DNA from: Bacteriovoracaceae bacterium
GTDB taxonomy: Bacteria; Bdellovibrionota; Bacteriovoracia; Bacteriovoracales; Bacteriovoracaceae
Assembly: GCA_023146355.1 (NCBI GenBank)
Contig: JAGLCH010000231.1
Span: forward strand, 1-15,129
Reading direction: 5' to 3'
DNA: 15,129 nucleotides
This document shows positions 6,775-14,494 of this stretch, in pieces (position 1 is the first letter of the stretch; each line of letters starts with the position of its first letter). The translations under genes and the position numbers were made by a program. Under the pieces are notes generated by a model, which did not search any database, had not been told where the DNA came from, and saw nothing but the letters and a program-made list of their open reading frames with translations.

Positions 6775-7215
6775 TTATGGTGCGAGAGTCCATAGCAGTT
6801 TCCAGTAACCTTTTTTTGCTCTCTCTAGGCATGCGACCTCGGGTGTATCAAAGATATGAGTTCTATCTCCCGTTGTTAAATGTTCGATCATAATGCTCAT
6901 GTAAGGCATATGACCAACCAGCATCAGATCATCGTCATAAGTTTCTAGAAGGTCGGCCCAGTGCTTTACGGAGTCATTGGGAGTCAGCTTAAGTTCCTTG
7001 CTTACTTCCGAAACACTAAGTTCTCTGGATAAGTGTTCTGCAGTTTCCTTTGCTCTCATTATCCCACTGTGATGGATTTTAGATATTGAAACTCCCCTTT
7101 CTTTAAGGCATTTTCCAAGAGCTTCAGCATCAAGATTTCCCCTCTTTGAGAGGTGTTTTTCTGGATCAATGTCTGGCGAATTTGGCTCTCCATGGCGAAC
7201 TAGGTAAAGTTTCAT
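6775..7215 (-). CDS. sixA: SixA-type phosphohistidine phosphatase (histidine phosphatase superfamily)
   Basis: A 146-residue cytoplasmic phosphatase of the short SixA class. It has the LVRHGE motif with nucleophile H8, the second conserved arginine R54 in SGIMRAKETAE, and the GHMP motif with H102. In E. coli SixA acts on phosphohistidine in two-component and nitrogen-PTS proteins; the substrate here is unknown. The start at 7215 is supported by AAGGAG 6 bases upstream; a longer frame from 7257 would run inside rlmC. Start and rlmC stop share an ATGA overlap, so translation is probably coupled. It is the last gene of the five-gene operon. Membership in the superfamily is certain; orthology to SixA is likely. 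Confidence 0.88.
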   Translation of the reverse strand: MKLYLVRHGEPNSPDIDPEKHLSKRGNLDAEALGKCLKERGVSISKIHHSGIMRAKETAEHLSRELSVSEVSKELKLTPNDSVKHWADLLETYDDDLMLVGHMPYMSIMIEHLTTGDRTHIFDTPEVACLERAKKGYWKLLWTLAP

Positions 7216-8363
7216 TTTGTCTCCTTGCGAGCTTTCTTCTTGAGTACCGCTAGGCACTCTAAATGGTTAGTTAACGGGAACATGTCAAATGGTATGAGTT
7301 CTATAAGGTCAAAATGGTCTCCAAGCTCTGTAATGTCACGTCTCAGGCTCTGGGGATTACAACTTGAGTAAAGAAAGAGTTCAGGGTCGAGTTCAATTAT
7401 TTTTGAAATAATATCGCTATTGAGCCCTCTTCTTGGTGGATTTGTTATGACAGTATCGAACTTAGTTTTATTCGCTTTAATGAATTCAGTAGCATCCTGA
7501 GCGACAAATTCTACATCGATATTCGCTTCTTTAGCTGAACGCAAACCGCAATCAATTGCCTCCTGTGATAGTTCTACTCCAACAACTTTTCTTCCCTTCT
7601 TAGCCGAATAAAATGCAAAAGCTCCAACACCGCAAAACAAGTCTAAAATATTCTTCGAGTCACTATCATCAATGCATTTTTGTGCCTTTAAATATAGTTT
7701 TTCTGCCACATGGGAGGTGACTTGAAAAAAACTCTTTGGCGCCAAATAAAGAGTATTTCCACCTAGGTCACTTCTAATCATACTATCTTTCGATAGAATA
7801 ATTTCATCACTTCCCTCTAGAATTGCTTGGTGAACGGGCTGAATATTAACAGAGGCAACAGTGATGTTGGGGAAACTTTTAAGCAATATATTTTGATATA
7901 AAAGCCTTATGCGGTCCAGCGCCTCTTTAGACCTTAGTACAAAGCGAACCATCATTTCTTGTGATCGCTCAGATTTGTAGAGCAAAATATACTTAAGCTC
8001 CCCTTTCTTTTCCCTGATCGAGTAGGGGGTTAGGTTGTATTCCTTAATCTTTTCCTTAATCAGTTGAAGGACGGAATTAATTTCATCAAGATGGAGAGGA
8101 CAGTTTAATACTTCGTTAATATCCCCTGCACTTCTAGTTACTCCCAGTATTGGCCTATCAATAGTCCCGCCGACCGCAATTTTTGCTTTATTTCTTGACG
8201 CACTGATGTAGTCGCACTTCTCCACTTTACTCAGATTGATTTCTGGAAAAAATACAGCAACATCTTGAACTTTTTCCTCCAGTGTATCTTCATAGCTTTT
8301 ACATGTTATTAGTGAGCATGAGTTGCATTGTTTTTTCTTGAAATGTGGACATTCTACTATCAT
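7212..8363 (-). CDS. rlmC: 23S rRNA (uracil-747 C5)-methyltransferase, Fe-S type
   Basis: A 383-residue SAM-dependent enzyme that methylates C5 of U747 in 23S rRNA. The [4Fe-4S] cysteines are visible as C5, C13, C16 and C88 (NCPLH), nearly the E. coli RlmC positions. The SAM-binding loop is DLFCGVGAFA (241-250), the catalytic motif NPPRRGL starts at 308, nucleophile C335 is in YSSCNPQSL and the general base E369 is in NHLEC. There is no N-terminal TRAM domain, which separates it from RlmD and fits RlmC; blocks such as TPYSIREKKGELKYILL and NIQPVH match RlmC closely. Its ATG follows the gluQ stop with no gap (TAAATG) and its stop overlaps the sixA start (ATGA). Confidence 0.94.
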   Translation of the reverse strand: MIVECPHFKKKQCNSCSLITCKSYEDTLEEKVQDVAVFFPEINLSKVEKCDYISASRNKAKIAVGGTIDRPILGVTRSAGDINEVLNCPLHLDEINSVLQLIKEKIKEYNLTPYSIREKKGELKYILLYKSERSQEMMVRFVLRSKEALDRIRLLYQNILLKSFPNITVASVNIQPVHQAILEGSDEIILSKDSMIRSDLGGNTLYLAPKSFFQVTSHVAEKLYLKAQKCIDDSDSKNILDLFCGVGAFAFYSAKKGRKVVGVELSQEAIDCGLRSAKEANIDVEFVAQDATEFIKANKTKFDTVITNPPRRGLNSDIISKIIELDPELFLYSSCNPQSLRRDITELGDHFDLIELIPFDMFPLTNHLECLAVLKKKARKETK

Positions 8364-9203
8364 TTATTTCTCGCTATATCTTTGTATCATTTCATTAAGT
8401 GAACTTCCCGATGGGATTTTAAAATGATCGGAGAGTCCCGTTAAAAAAGACTCATGTGTTAAACCATTTTCTATCATTTCTTTCATAGATAGAGCGCCAT
8501 TTGATTTTGACAATTTTTTCCCATTAGAATCTAAGAGTAGGGGGTGGTGTTTGAAAGTGGCATTTCTAAAATGTGTGTAGCTTAATCGATTTGCCAAAAA
8601 AAGTTGAATATGAGTTGAGTCAATGAGGTCCTCTCCTCGCACAATTGTATTGATTTTCATTTCCTCATCTTCAATGACACTTACAAGCTGATAGGAGGGG
8701 ATGTCGTCTTTTCTCCAAACCACTGGGTGGCCCATATTTCTAAATGATTCCTCTTTTTCGGGGATGTTTAGTCTAAGTGAAGTACTACCAGCAATGTAAT
8801 CAATTTTTTCATCTTTACAGGCTCCGCGGTAGATCCCATCTTGGTATTTCTCTTTGATTCCCTTACGAGTGCAACAGCAGGGGTAGGTTTCTCTTTCAAT
8901 CGTTTTTAAGATTTTCCGATAGTGGTCGATCTTATCTAGTTGTGAATAGCTAGTTGTAAAATCGTCTGGAGTTAAGGGACCAAAATCCCAATCAATTTTT
9001 AGCCATTCAAGAGTTCTAAAAATGTTCTCAATATATTCTAGTCTTGTTCTTTCTCCATCAATATCGTCTATCCTGAGGTGTAATAGGCCTTTTTGTGATT
9101 TTGTCAGAATGTAGGTGTAAGCAAAATTATATGCATTGCCCAGGTGAAGGTTTCCACTGGGGGTCGGTGCTATTCTTGAGATAATCTCATTTTTTTGTAG
9201 CAT
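8364..9203 (-). CDS. gluQ: Glutamyl-Q tRNA(Asp) synthetase (GluQRS)
   Basis: A 279-residue paralogue of the catalytic half of glutamyl-tRNA synthetase, without the anticodon-binding domain. It activates glutamate and attaches it to queuosine in the wobble position of tRNA-Asp. Motifs: the HIGH-equivalent HLGN (20-23) after RIAPTPSGN; RIDDID (44-49); the GluQRS zinc site C109-x-C111, Y125 and C129 (PCCCTRK and YRGAC); IVRGEDL (187-193); and the KMSKS-equivalent KLSKS (230-234). Length and zinc site distinguish it from GltX. AGAGGAT lies 8 bases before the ATG. It overlaps the end of the nucleotidase gene by 17 bases and abuts rlmC. An RNA-modification theme is thus shared with its neighbour. 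Confidence 0.93.
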   Translation of the reverse strand: MLQKNEIISRIAPTPSGNLHLGNAYNFAYTYILTKSQKGLLHLRIDDIDGERTRLEYIENIFRTLEWLKIDWDFGPLTPDDFTTSYSQLDKIDHYRKILKTIERETYPCCCTRKGIKEKYQDGIYRGACKDEKIDYIAGSTSLRLNIPEKEESFRNMGHPVVWRKDDIPSYQLVSVIEDEEMKINTIVRGEDLIDSTHIQLFLANRLSYTHFRNATFKHHPLLLDSNGKKLSKSNGALSMKEMIENGLTHESFLTGLSDHFKIPSGSSLNEMIQRYSEK

Positions 9204-9630
9204 CTCGTATCCTCTTTACTGCCTGTTCCCATGCTTCGAGAGAATTGTGTTTGTTAAAGTGAATGAAATTACCTTGAAATGTTTTCCACTTGTGATAGTC
9301 GTCAATTAAAAAATCACCTTTAAGGAGTGCTTTATCACAAGTAATAAACATATTTTTCAAGAGAGTAGGGAAATGTTCTTCAATCCATTGGTATTTCTCT
9401 GTTGCGGAATGAAGATTTTTTGTCGTGATCTTTGTTGCAATATAGAGCTCTATGCCAGGAATTGATTCTAATTCATCAATAGCTTTAATGGCACCTGGCA
9501 TTACTTCTAGATTTCTAAAAAAACCCTTTTGTAGCATCTCAGGGGGAAGTCCCTTTCCTGGTTCTCTGGGTGCAACAAGCCGCTTATCAAAGTTTGCCAG
9601 AACTCCATCCATATCTATATATATAATCAC
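9187..9630 (-). CDS. 5'(3')-deoxyribonucleotidase-like HAD phosphatase (NT5C family)
   Basis: About 147 residues, cytoplasmic. HAD motif I is IDMDGVLANFD (nucleophile D6, acid D8 from the GTG start). The NT5C-type insert with PPEMLQKGFF and the MPGAI motif follow, then the motif II region YIATKITT, a lysine in CDKALLKGD and motif IV FLIDDY (about 108-112). The family dephosphorylates deoxyribonucleoside monophosphates; members in bacteria are often of uncertain substrate. GTG 9630 is preferred because GTGAG sits 6 bases upstream. A TTG two codons earlier (9636) is possible and would leave only one base after the preceding stop. It overlaps gluQ by 17 bases, so it belongs to the same operon. 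Confidence 0.88.
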   Translation of the reverse strand: MIIYIDMDGVLANFDKRLVAPREPGKGLPPEMLQKGFFRNLEVMPGAIKAIDELESIPGIELYIATKITTKNLHSATEKYQWIEEHFPTLLKNMFITCDKALLKGDFLIDDYHKWKTFQGNFIHFNKHNSLEAWEQAVKRIRDATKK

Positions 9631-9637
9631 AGTCAAC

Positions 9638-9979
9638 TCACGGTTTGATAGCGCTAAAAATGGCCTTTGCTCTTTCTGATATTTTGCAGTTGAGCATACG
9701 TTCGGTGTAGGTCATCTGAGGGGTTAGAGAATTTATTTCTTTAGCTGCTTGGTTTGATTTGTTATGTTTGTCTGACTTGGAACATTTATTAAACTTTTTA
9801 CGCTCTATTCTTTTGGTTACCGAATCACGAGACTTAATTCTATCGATTAAGTCTTCCTCAACTTTGAAATCTTGCCAAGGAGATACTGTGGAGTCCTTCT
9901 TATCTGCTCTCTCTTCGATTTTATAAAAATCGGCATTCTTTTCATCATTTTTTTTAACAGTATTTAGATTGAGTGCCAA
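9638..9979 (-). CDS. Charged hypothetical protein, first gene of the operon
   Basis: A 113-residue, Lys/Asp/Glu-rich protein with no signal peptide or membrane segment. The first two thirds look disordered (runs such as NDEKNADFYKIEERADKKDS). The last 30 residues (TPQMTYTERMLNCKISERAKAIF) are more likely to fold as helix. I do not recognise a family. The start is TTG, backed by AAGGAG 5 bases before it; no ATG or GTG alternative is near. A good promoter lies 30-60 bases upstream. The next gene begins within 10 bases of its stop, so it is cotranscribed with NT5C, gluQ, rlmC and sixA. Coding status is likely from the ribosome site and operon spacing rather than from homology. Confidence 0.7.
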   Translation of the reverse strand: MALNLNTVKKNDEKNADFYKIEERADKKDSTVSPWQDFKVEEDLIDRIKSRDSVTKRIERKKFNKCSKSDKHNKSNQAAKEINSLTPQMTYTERMLNCKISERAKAIFSAIKP

Positions 9980-10011
9980 TGGTGCTCCTTAGGGCATTAT
10001 TCTCTATGTAG

Positions 10012-10039
10012 AGTATAACCCAATCTTTAATGATTTCAA
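10012..10039 (-). promoter_or_regulatory. Predicted promoter of the five-gene operon
   Basis: On the minus strand, TTGAAA (10039-10034) and TATACT (10017-10012) are 16 bases apart, about 33 bases before the TTG start at 9979. A 5-bp palindrome, CTCTA-TG-TAGAG (10002-10013), overlaps the -10 box and the expected transcription start and could be an operator. Pattern only. Confidence 0.5.
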
Positions 10040-10115
10040 AATAGTAGTAGATTTATTTTGTCAACGAGCGGTCGGCCTTGAGATATACCATATCACTTGC
10101 CATTTGAAATTGATT

Positions 10116-10143
10116 TTGACTAGTCCGTGTAATGCGATAGACT
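10116..10143 (+). promoter_or_regulatory. Predicted promoter of ampG
   Basis: TTGACT (10116-10121) and TAGACT (10138-10143) are 16 bases apart, about 42 bases before the ampG start. The -35 is 5 of 6 to consensus and the -10 is 4 of 6. It is divergent from the operon promoter at 10012-10039, with about 75 bases between them. Confidence 0.4.
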
Positions 10144-10185
10144 TTACTTATATCATTGATGAAACTTATATCTTAGGAGTAATAC

Positions 10186-11481
10186 GTGGAAGGAAAAAAA
10201 TCGGGCCTTTGGCAGGCCATAATGAATAGGAGAATGCTCATTTGTATTTTCAATGGTTTTACATCAGGTCTTCCATTGTACTTCCTGGCCCAGCTCATTC
10301 CTGCATGGCTTAGGAGTGAGCACGTTGATTTAAAAACAATTGGTTTTTTTAGTCTAGTTCTTCTTCCATTTTCATTTAAATATCTATGGGCACCATTTAT
10401 CGATAGTTATGTTCCTCCTTTTTTAGGACGCCGTAGAGGCTGGATGATAGTTGCGCAGGTTGCCCTTTTGGCCTTCATGTCATCTCTTTCTCTTTTGAAC
10501 CCACAAGCAGATATTAGCATCATATTATATGTGGGACTTGCCATTGGGTTTTTCTCCGCGACACAAGATATTGTACTTGATGCATACCGTAGAGAGCTAC
10601 TATCCGATAACGAACTAGGCCTTGGGAATTCATTCTACGCAAATGCCTATCGTGTCGCAGGATTCATTCCTGGTGGTTTAGGGTTAATTCTTTCAGACTA
10701 TATGCCTTGGCCAATGGTTTTCATTGTAATCTCCCTTTTTATGTTTGTAGGCGTAATTCATACATTCATGATTAAGGAGGTAAATACAAAAGTAGATCCA
10801 CCGAAGACATTAAAGGAAGCAGTATCCGATCCTTTTAAGGAGTTTTTTTTAAGAGATGGCCTAAAGTCAGGAATTCTTATTTTGCTATTTATCTTTTTCT
10901 ATAAGTTTGGAGATACCGTTGCAACGGCCTTGATTACTCCATTTTATATTGATGTAGGTTTCACCAAAACGGTCATTGGAACCGTTGCCAAGGTCGTTGG
11001 ACTTTGGTCTATGCTCATCGGGGGATTTCTCGGTGGACTATTGATGTTCCGCCTGGGAATCAACAAGGCACTATGGATTTTTGGGATAGTCCAAATGCTT
11101 TCAATTCTTGGATTTGCAGTCCTTAATGAGATCGGTCCAAATATTATGGCCCTTAGCGTAGTTGTTGGATTTGAATACTTAGGTGTTGGGCTAGGATCTG
11201 CTGCACTGATGGCGTTTATTGCCAAGAGTACCAACAAGAAGTTTACAGGAACACAATTGGCACTGCTCACTTCGCTTTTTGCAATTCCAAAGTCATTCTC
11301 AGGAATTCTTGCAGGTGTTCTTGTAGAGGGGGTCAAAGTAGGTGAAGGGGCGTTTTTCTCTTTTTTTGGTCAGATTGATGGGATCGGGTATACCAATTTC
11401 TTCTACATCTGTACCCTGTTGGCCATCCCTGGAATGCTTTTACTTTTTTGGGTTGCGCCATGGGGAAAAAATAGTGATTGA
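10186..11481 (+). CDS. ampG: AmpG-type muropeptide permease (MFS)
   Basis: A 431-residue inner-membrane MFS transporter with about 12 hydrophobic segments. AmpG imports GlcNAc-anhydroMurNAc peptides released from peptidoglycan for recycling. AmpG hallmarks: FTSGLPLYFLAQLIPAWL (25-42), TIGFFSLVLLPFSFKYLWAPFID, the cytoplasmic loop PPFLGRRRGW (77-86), and FFSATQDIVLDAYRRE (122-137) with acidic D128 and D132. The start is GTG with AGGAG 7 bases before it. It stands alone in its transcription unit; no ampC, ampD or nagZ is nearby. If the host is a Bdellovibrio-like predator, the transporter could also serve uptake of prey wall fragments, which is inference. A hairpin at 11491-11518 lies just past its stop. 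Confidence 0.9.
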   Translation: MEGKKSGLWQAIMNRRMLICIFNGFTSGLPLYFLAQLIPAWLRSEHVDLKTIGFFSLVLLPFSFKYLWAPFIDSYVPPFLGRRRGWMIVAQVALLAFMSSLSLLNPQADISIILYVGLAIGFFSATQDIVLDAYRRELLSDNELGLGNSFYANAYRVAGFIPGGLGLILSDYMPWPMVFIVISLFMFVGVIHTFMIKEVNTKVDPPKTLKEAVSDPFKEFFLRDGLKSGILILLFIFFYKFGDTVATALITPFYIDVGFTKTVIGTVAKVVGLWSMLIGGFLGGLLMFRLGINKALWIFGIVQMLSILGFAVLNEIGPNIMALSVVVGFEYLGVGLGSAALMAFIAKSTNKKFTGTQLALLTSLFAIPKSFSGILAGVLVEGVKVGEGAFFSFFGQIDGIGYTNFFYICTLLAIPGMLLLFWVAPWGKNSD

Positions 11482-11490
11482 GCAATTAAA

Positions 11491-11518
11491 GGGCCCGTGC
11501 TGGATGCATCCGAGGCCC
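11491..11518. terminator. Probable bidirectional hairpin between ampG and the SIMPL gene
   Basis: GGGCC (11491-11495) pairs with GGCCC (11514-11518), and the loop contains the self-complementary GGATGCATCC (11502-11511). On the minus strand the stem is followed by TTTAATT; on the plus strand it is followed only by AT-rich sequence. It sits in the 55-base gap between two converging genes. The T-runs are weak, so efficiency is uncertain. Confidence 0.45.
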
Positions 11519-11536
11519 ATAAATTAATTGTAAAAT

Positions 11537-12232
11537 CTACTTTATCTCAAAGGTTATAGTGACACTAATCGCGACGCTTGATTCTCCACCTTGGATTGCA
11601 GCAGGAGCCGGTTCTGAACGCGATGATTTTTCCATAGCAAACATTGGTCTGGGGCCAGGTATAGGATTAAACCTTGAAGCACCCTCTACTATACGCAACA
11701 CATGACTGCGTTTAGCACCGAGGGTTTCAAGCATTCGATCTGCCTTCCCCTTGGCATCCTGTGATGCTTTTGCCAGACCATCTAAGTAAACATTTTTCCT
11801 CGTACTCTCGGCAATATAGGTCTTTAGATCTCCAATATTCTTTACCCCAACCTTATGGGCCTTCTGTACTACTTCTCCAATCCTCTTGATCTGAGAAGTC
11901 TTAACTCGTAGTCCAATTGTTGCGCTATGACCTAAAAACTTTTTTGTTCCCTTATTCCACTTATACTTTTTTGTTAGGCGGTAGTTGGTACTTTCCATTT
12001 TAAAGTTTTTAAGCTTGAGCCTTTGTACCTCTTTGATAAGAGAGTTATAGATACGATCTGTTGTACTACTCGCTTTCTTAGCATTGCTGTCAAGAGTTTC
12101 AACGGTAAGAAGGATCGAGGCCCTATCATCATTTACTATAGTATTCCATTCTCCTCTTACTTGAATTGTGCGCTCTCCTGCAAAAACAGTTAGTGTGAGT
12201 AGCATTGTGGTAAGTGCTATTATTTTGTTCAT
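11537..12232 (-). CDS. SIMPL (DUF541) domain periplasmic protein
   Basis: A 231-residue exported protein. The signal peptide is residues 1-18 (MNKIIALTTMLLTLTVFA). The mature part is a SIMPL/DUF541 domain: RTIQVRGEWNTIVNDDRASILLTVETLDSNA, then the helix with NSLIKEVQRLKLKNFKMESTNYRL, KVGVKNIGDLKTYIAES, the long helix ending MLETLGAK, a Pro-rich loop with PRPMFAM, and the closing VAISVTITFEIK strand. Family members (such as E. coli YggE) are periplasmic oligomers linked to stress; no reaction is known. AAAGGAG lies 7 bases before the ATG. It is divergent from the aldehyde dehydrogenase gene across 96 very AT-rich bases. Confidence 0.9.
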   Translation of the reverse strand: MNKIIALTTMLLTLTVFAGERTIQVRGEWNTIVNDDRASILLTVETLDSNAKKASSTTDRIYNSLIKEVQRLKLKNFKMESTNYRLTKKYKWNKGTKKFLGHSATIGLRVKTSQIKRIGEVVQKAHKVGVKNIGDLKTYIAESTRKNVYLDGLAKASQDAKGKADRMLETLGAKRSHVLRIVEGASRFNPIPGPRPMFAMEKSSRSEPAPAAIQGGESSVAISVTITFEIK

Positions 12233-12328
12233 TATTTACTCCTTTTTTAAATTGTAGCTTGAATGAGAAATAGAGAAAATGATAAAATTTAGCATATATA
12301 TAATTTATGAGATTTAGATGAGGTAAAA

Positions 12329-13663
12329 ATGAACTTTTCAACAGTGAATCCAAGAAATAGCGAAATAATAAAAGAGTATTCTTATCAAGATTATTCCAGT
12401 GTTAAAGAGAATATTGAGGATGCTAAAAGTGCGTATAACAGTTGGAGAAAAACTAAACTTAGTGATCGAAAAAAATTGATGTACCTCTTAGGAGATAAAC
12501 TGACAAATAATGCTGATGAATATGGAGCGCTAATATCTCTTGAAATGGGAAAACATATATCTGAAGCGGTTGGTGAGGTGAAAAAATGCGCACTTCTGGC
12601 CAAGGGTACAGCAGATGAAATTGATGAATGGCTAAGTAATGATGATGTTTATTCTGATGGAATAAAACATCAGATCAGATTCGAATCAGTAGGAATAATA
12701 TTTTCAATTATGCCTTGGAATTTTCCTTTTTGGCAGGTACTTAGGGCCGCAATCCCAACTATCCTTGCGGGAAATGTCTGCATTTTAAAACACGCAGAAA
12801 GTACAACCGAATGTGGTCTCCTCATTCAGCGAATTTTCGATGATGTTGGCTTTCCAAAAGGCGTATTTCAAACAGTTGTTACTACACATGTTGTTGCTGA
12901 GAAAATTATTGCCAATTCTGCAATTCGCGGCGTTTCATTTACTGGAAGCTGTCGTGGTGGAAGTGAAGTTGCGGCAGTTTCTGGAAAGTATTTAAAGAAA
13001 TGTATTCTCGAACTTGGAGGGTCTGATCCTTTTATTGTTCTCCCCGATGCTGATATAGAAAGTGCTGTTCAAGGTGCCATTATTGGCCGATTCATGAATG
13101 CGGGACAGGTGTGTATCTCCTCTAAGAGGTTTATCATTCATCGCGATGTGGCAGAAGAATTCATAACTCGTTTTAAGGAAGAAATTGAGAAAATCGATAT
13201 CGCACCTCTTGTTAATGCAAGTGCAGTTGATGCTATTGATAAACAAGTTCAGGATGCGCGCTCAAAAGGCGCCAAAATAATTTATGGCGGGATGAGAAAA
13301 GAAGGGAAGGGGAACTTTTACGAACCAACTTTAATTATCAATGTAAGTAAAGATATGACTGTAATGTCAGAAGAAGTTTTTGGGCCAGTTGCACCACTGC
13401 AAATAGTCAATTCGGAGGAAGAGGCAATTGAAGTTGCCAATGATACACAGTTCGGTCTCGGAGGATCAGTTTGGGGTATGGACCGTGAAAATGCAATGAA
13501 AGTAGCTGAGAAGATTGAGTGCGGTGCTATCTTCATTAATTCCATCGTAAAGAGTGATCCCCTCATGCCATTTGGAGGAGTGAAGAATTCTGGATTTGGA
13601 GTAGAACTCGCTAAGTATGGTCTTTATGAGATGCTTAATATAAAGGGATATAATGTTTATTAA
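12329..13663 (+). CDS. NAD(P)-dependent aldehyde dehydrogenase, succinate-semialdehyde type
   Basis: A 444-residue cytoplasmic ALDH-superfamily enzyme that oxidises an aldehyde to the acid; by sequence style it is closest to the short succinate-semialdehyde dehydrogenases (GabD1/Sad-like). Visible are IMPWNFPFWQ with N131, the cofactor lysine K154 (CILKHAE), FTGS (204-207), general base E228 in LELGGSDPF, nucleophile C262 in NAGQVCISS, EEVFGPV (348-354) and PFGGVKNSGFG (414-424). Odd: the usual VGDP-xx-T-xx-GP loop after the FKEEIEKI helix is missing. KI (288-289) is followed almost at once by DIAPLVNASA, so about 12 residues are absent and the protein is short for the family. The frame is intact and catalytic residues are kept. 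GAGG lies 6 bases before the ATG. It stands as a single gene; the true substrate is not proven. Confidence 0.9.
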   Translation: MNFSTVNPRNSEIIKEYSYQDYSSVKENIEDAKSAYNSWRKTKLSDRKKLMYLLGDKLTNNADEYGALISLEMGKHISEAVGEVKKCALLAKGTADEIDEWLSNDDVYSDGIKHQIRFESVGIIFSIMPWNFPFWQVLRAAIPTILAGNVCILKHAESTTECGLLIQRIFDDVGFPKGVFQTVVTTHVVAEKIIANSAIRGVSFTGSCRGGSEVAAVSGKYLKKCILELGGSDPFIVLPDADIESAVQGAIIGRFMNAGQVCISSKRFIIHRDVAEEFITRFKEEIEKIDIAPLVNASAVDAIDKQVQDARSKGAKIIYGGMRKEGKGNFYEPTLIINVSKDMTVMSEEVFGPVAPLQIVNSEEEAIEVANDTQFGLGGSVWGMDRENAMKVAEKIECGAIFINSIVKSDPLMPFGGVKNSGFGVELAKYGLYEMLNIKGYNVY

Positions 13664-13750
13664 TTAGGCCTCGATATTAACTGATCATGAACTTTTTACA
13701 TGCAGTGTTTTTTGAGTTGTTCACCCCCTGTAGATATGACAAAAAGAGTT

Positions 13751-14266
13751 ATGAAAAAAAAACTACTTTTGCTATTGTTATTAACACTTGTCTGCTTAAA
13801 GACATTTGGTTCTACTCAGGTCCTTCTTGATATTACTGGTGATCGTAAAGCCTCCCCTCAAAATAATAAAACAAGGCTTCTTGTTGATGTCAGCAATACC
13901 GGAGATATTACCAAGATCATCTCCATAGTTATTGCTGAAAACGGTCAAGAAGGTGAAAGAAAAGAATTTGATCCAATTGAATATGGTAATAAATATATGG
14001 TTCTCAGTCGTAAGCTTGGAGTAGATGTTGTTCGGTTATGGGCTAGTTCTTTTGCTCGTCACAATGGTGGTAATCTGAAACTTGATTATCTCACTAGCAT
14101 CGTGAACAGACGCCGTGATTCAATATCACTTGAGCTTGTAAATGATGGTTCAGTATGGATGTTACTTGATTCTAAAAACAATAGGCAACTTAAGTCTCTT
14201 CACATCATTGGAAAGACCTTTTTCGGAAAGCTTATTGGATTAAAAAAAATGGAAAGAAGATATTAG
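13751..14266 (+). CDS. Exported protein of unknown function
   Basis: A 171-residue protein with a strong signal peptide (MKKKLLLLLLLTLVCLKTFG) and a mature part with beta-rich stretches: TQVLLDITGD, TRLLVDVSNTGD, ISIVIAENGQ and DSISLELVNDGSVWMLLDS. A basic tail ends MERRY. I recognise no family. Localisation is probably periplasmic; a cysteine at residue 16 of the signal (LVCLKTFG) is not a good lipobox. ATG 13751 gives the cleanest signal peptide; in-frame ATGs at 13736 and 13700 are possible and none has a convincing ribosome site. It is followed at once by an intrinsic terminator, so it is not cotranscribed with the FecR gene downstream. Confidence 0.7.
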   Translation: MKKKLLLLLLLTLVCLKTFGSTQVLLDITGDRKASPQNNKTRLLVDVSNTGDITKIISIVIAENGQEGERKEFDPIEYGNKYMVLSRKLGVDVVRLWASSFARHNGGNLKLDYLTSIVNRRRDSISLELVNDGSVWMLLDSKNNRQLKSLHIIGKTFFGKLIGLKKMERRY

Positions 14267-14290
14267 TTTATATCTAAAACTTTGAAATAT

Positions 14291-14315
14291 AAGGTCGGCT
14301 TTTGTCGGCCTTTTT
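14291..14315 (+). terminator. Intrinsic (rho-independent) terminator
   Basis: AAGGTCGGC (14291-14299) pairs with GTCGGCCTT (14304-14312) over 9 base pairs including two G-U pairs, around a TTTT loop. It runs into a T-tract (14311-14315) and further AT. It lies 25 bases past the stop of the exported protein gene, a textbook position. Confidence 0.9.
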
Positions 14316-14494
14316 ATATATGTAGTTCGTTCTTTCAATTCAATTAAATCGCTTCTATCTAATCGTTAAACTGTCACAATTATTTTAATATTGGAGTTTG
14401 GGCATATATTGCCACTTTCATTTGACCCCCCCATTAATTTTATTACTCCTAAAGTCTTCTCCGATAAATACAGTGGAATACTTTGAGGTGAATT

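Noticed and set aside
7216..7257. Longer sixA frame starting at 7257
   Set aside because: The extension lies inside rlmC, lacks a ribosome site and precedes the natural MKLYLVRHGE start, which has AAGGAG in front and an ATGA overlap with rlmC.
14401..14413. Operator-like GGCA-TATAT-TGCC upstream of the FecR gene
   Set aside because: Only four pairs per arm in AT-rich DNA, about 80 bases from the start codon and not tied to a promoter I can place; likely chance.
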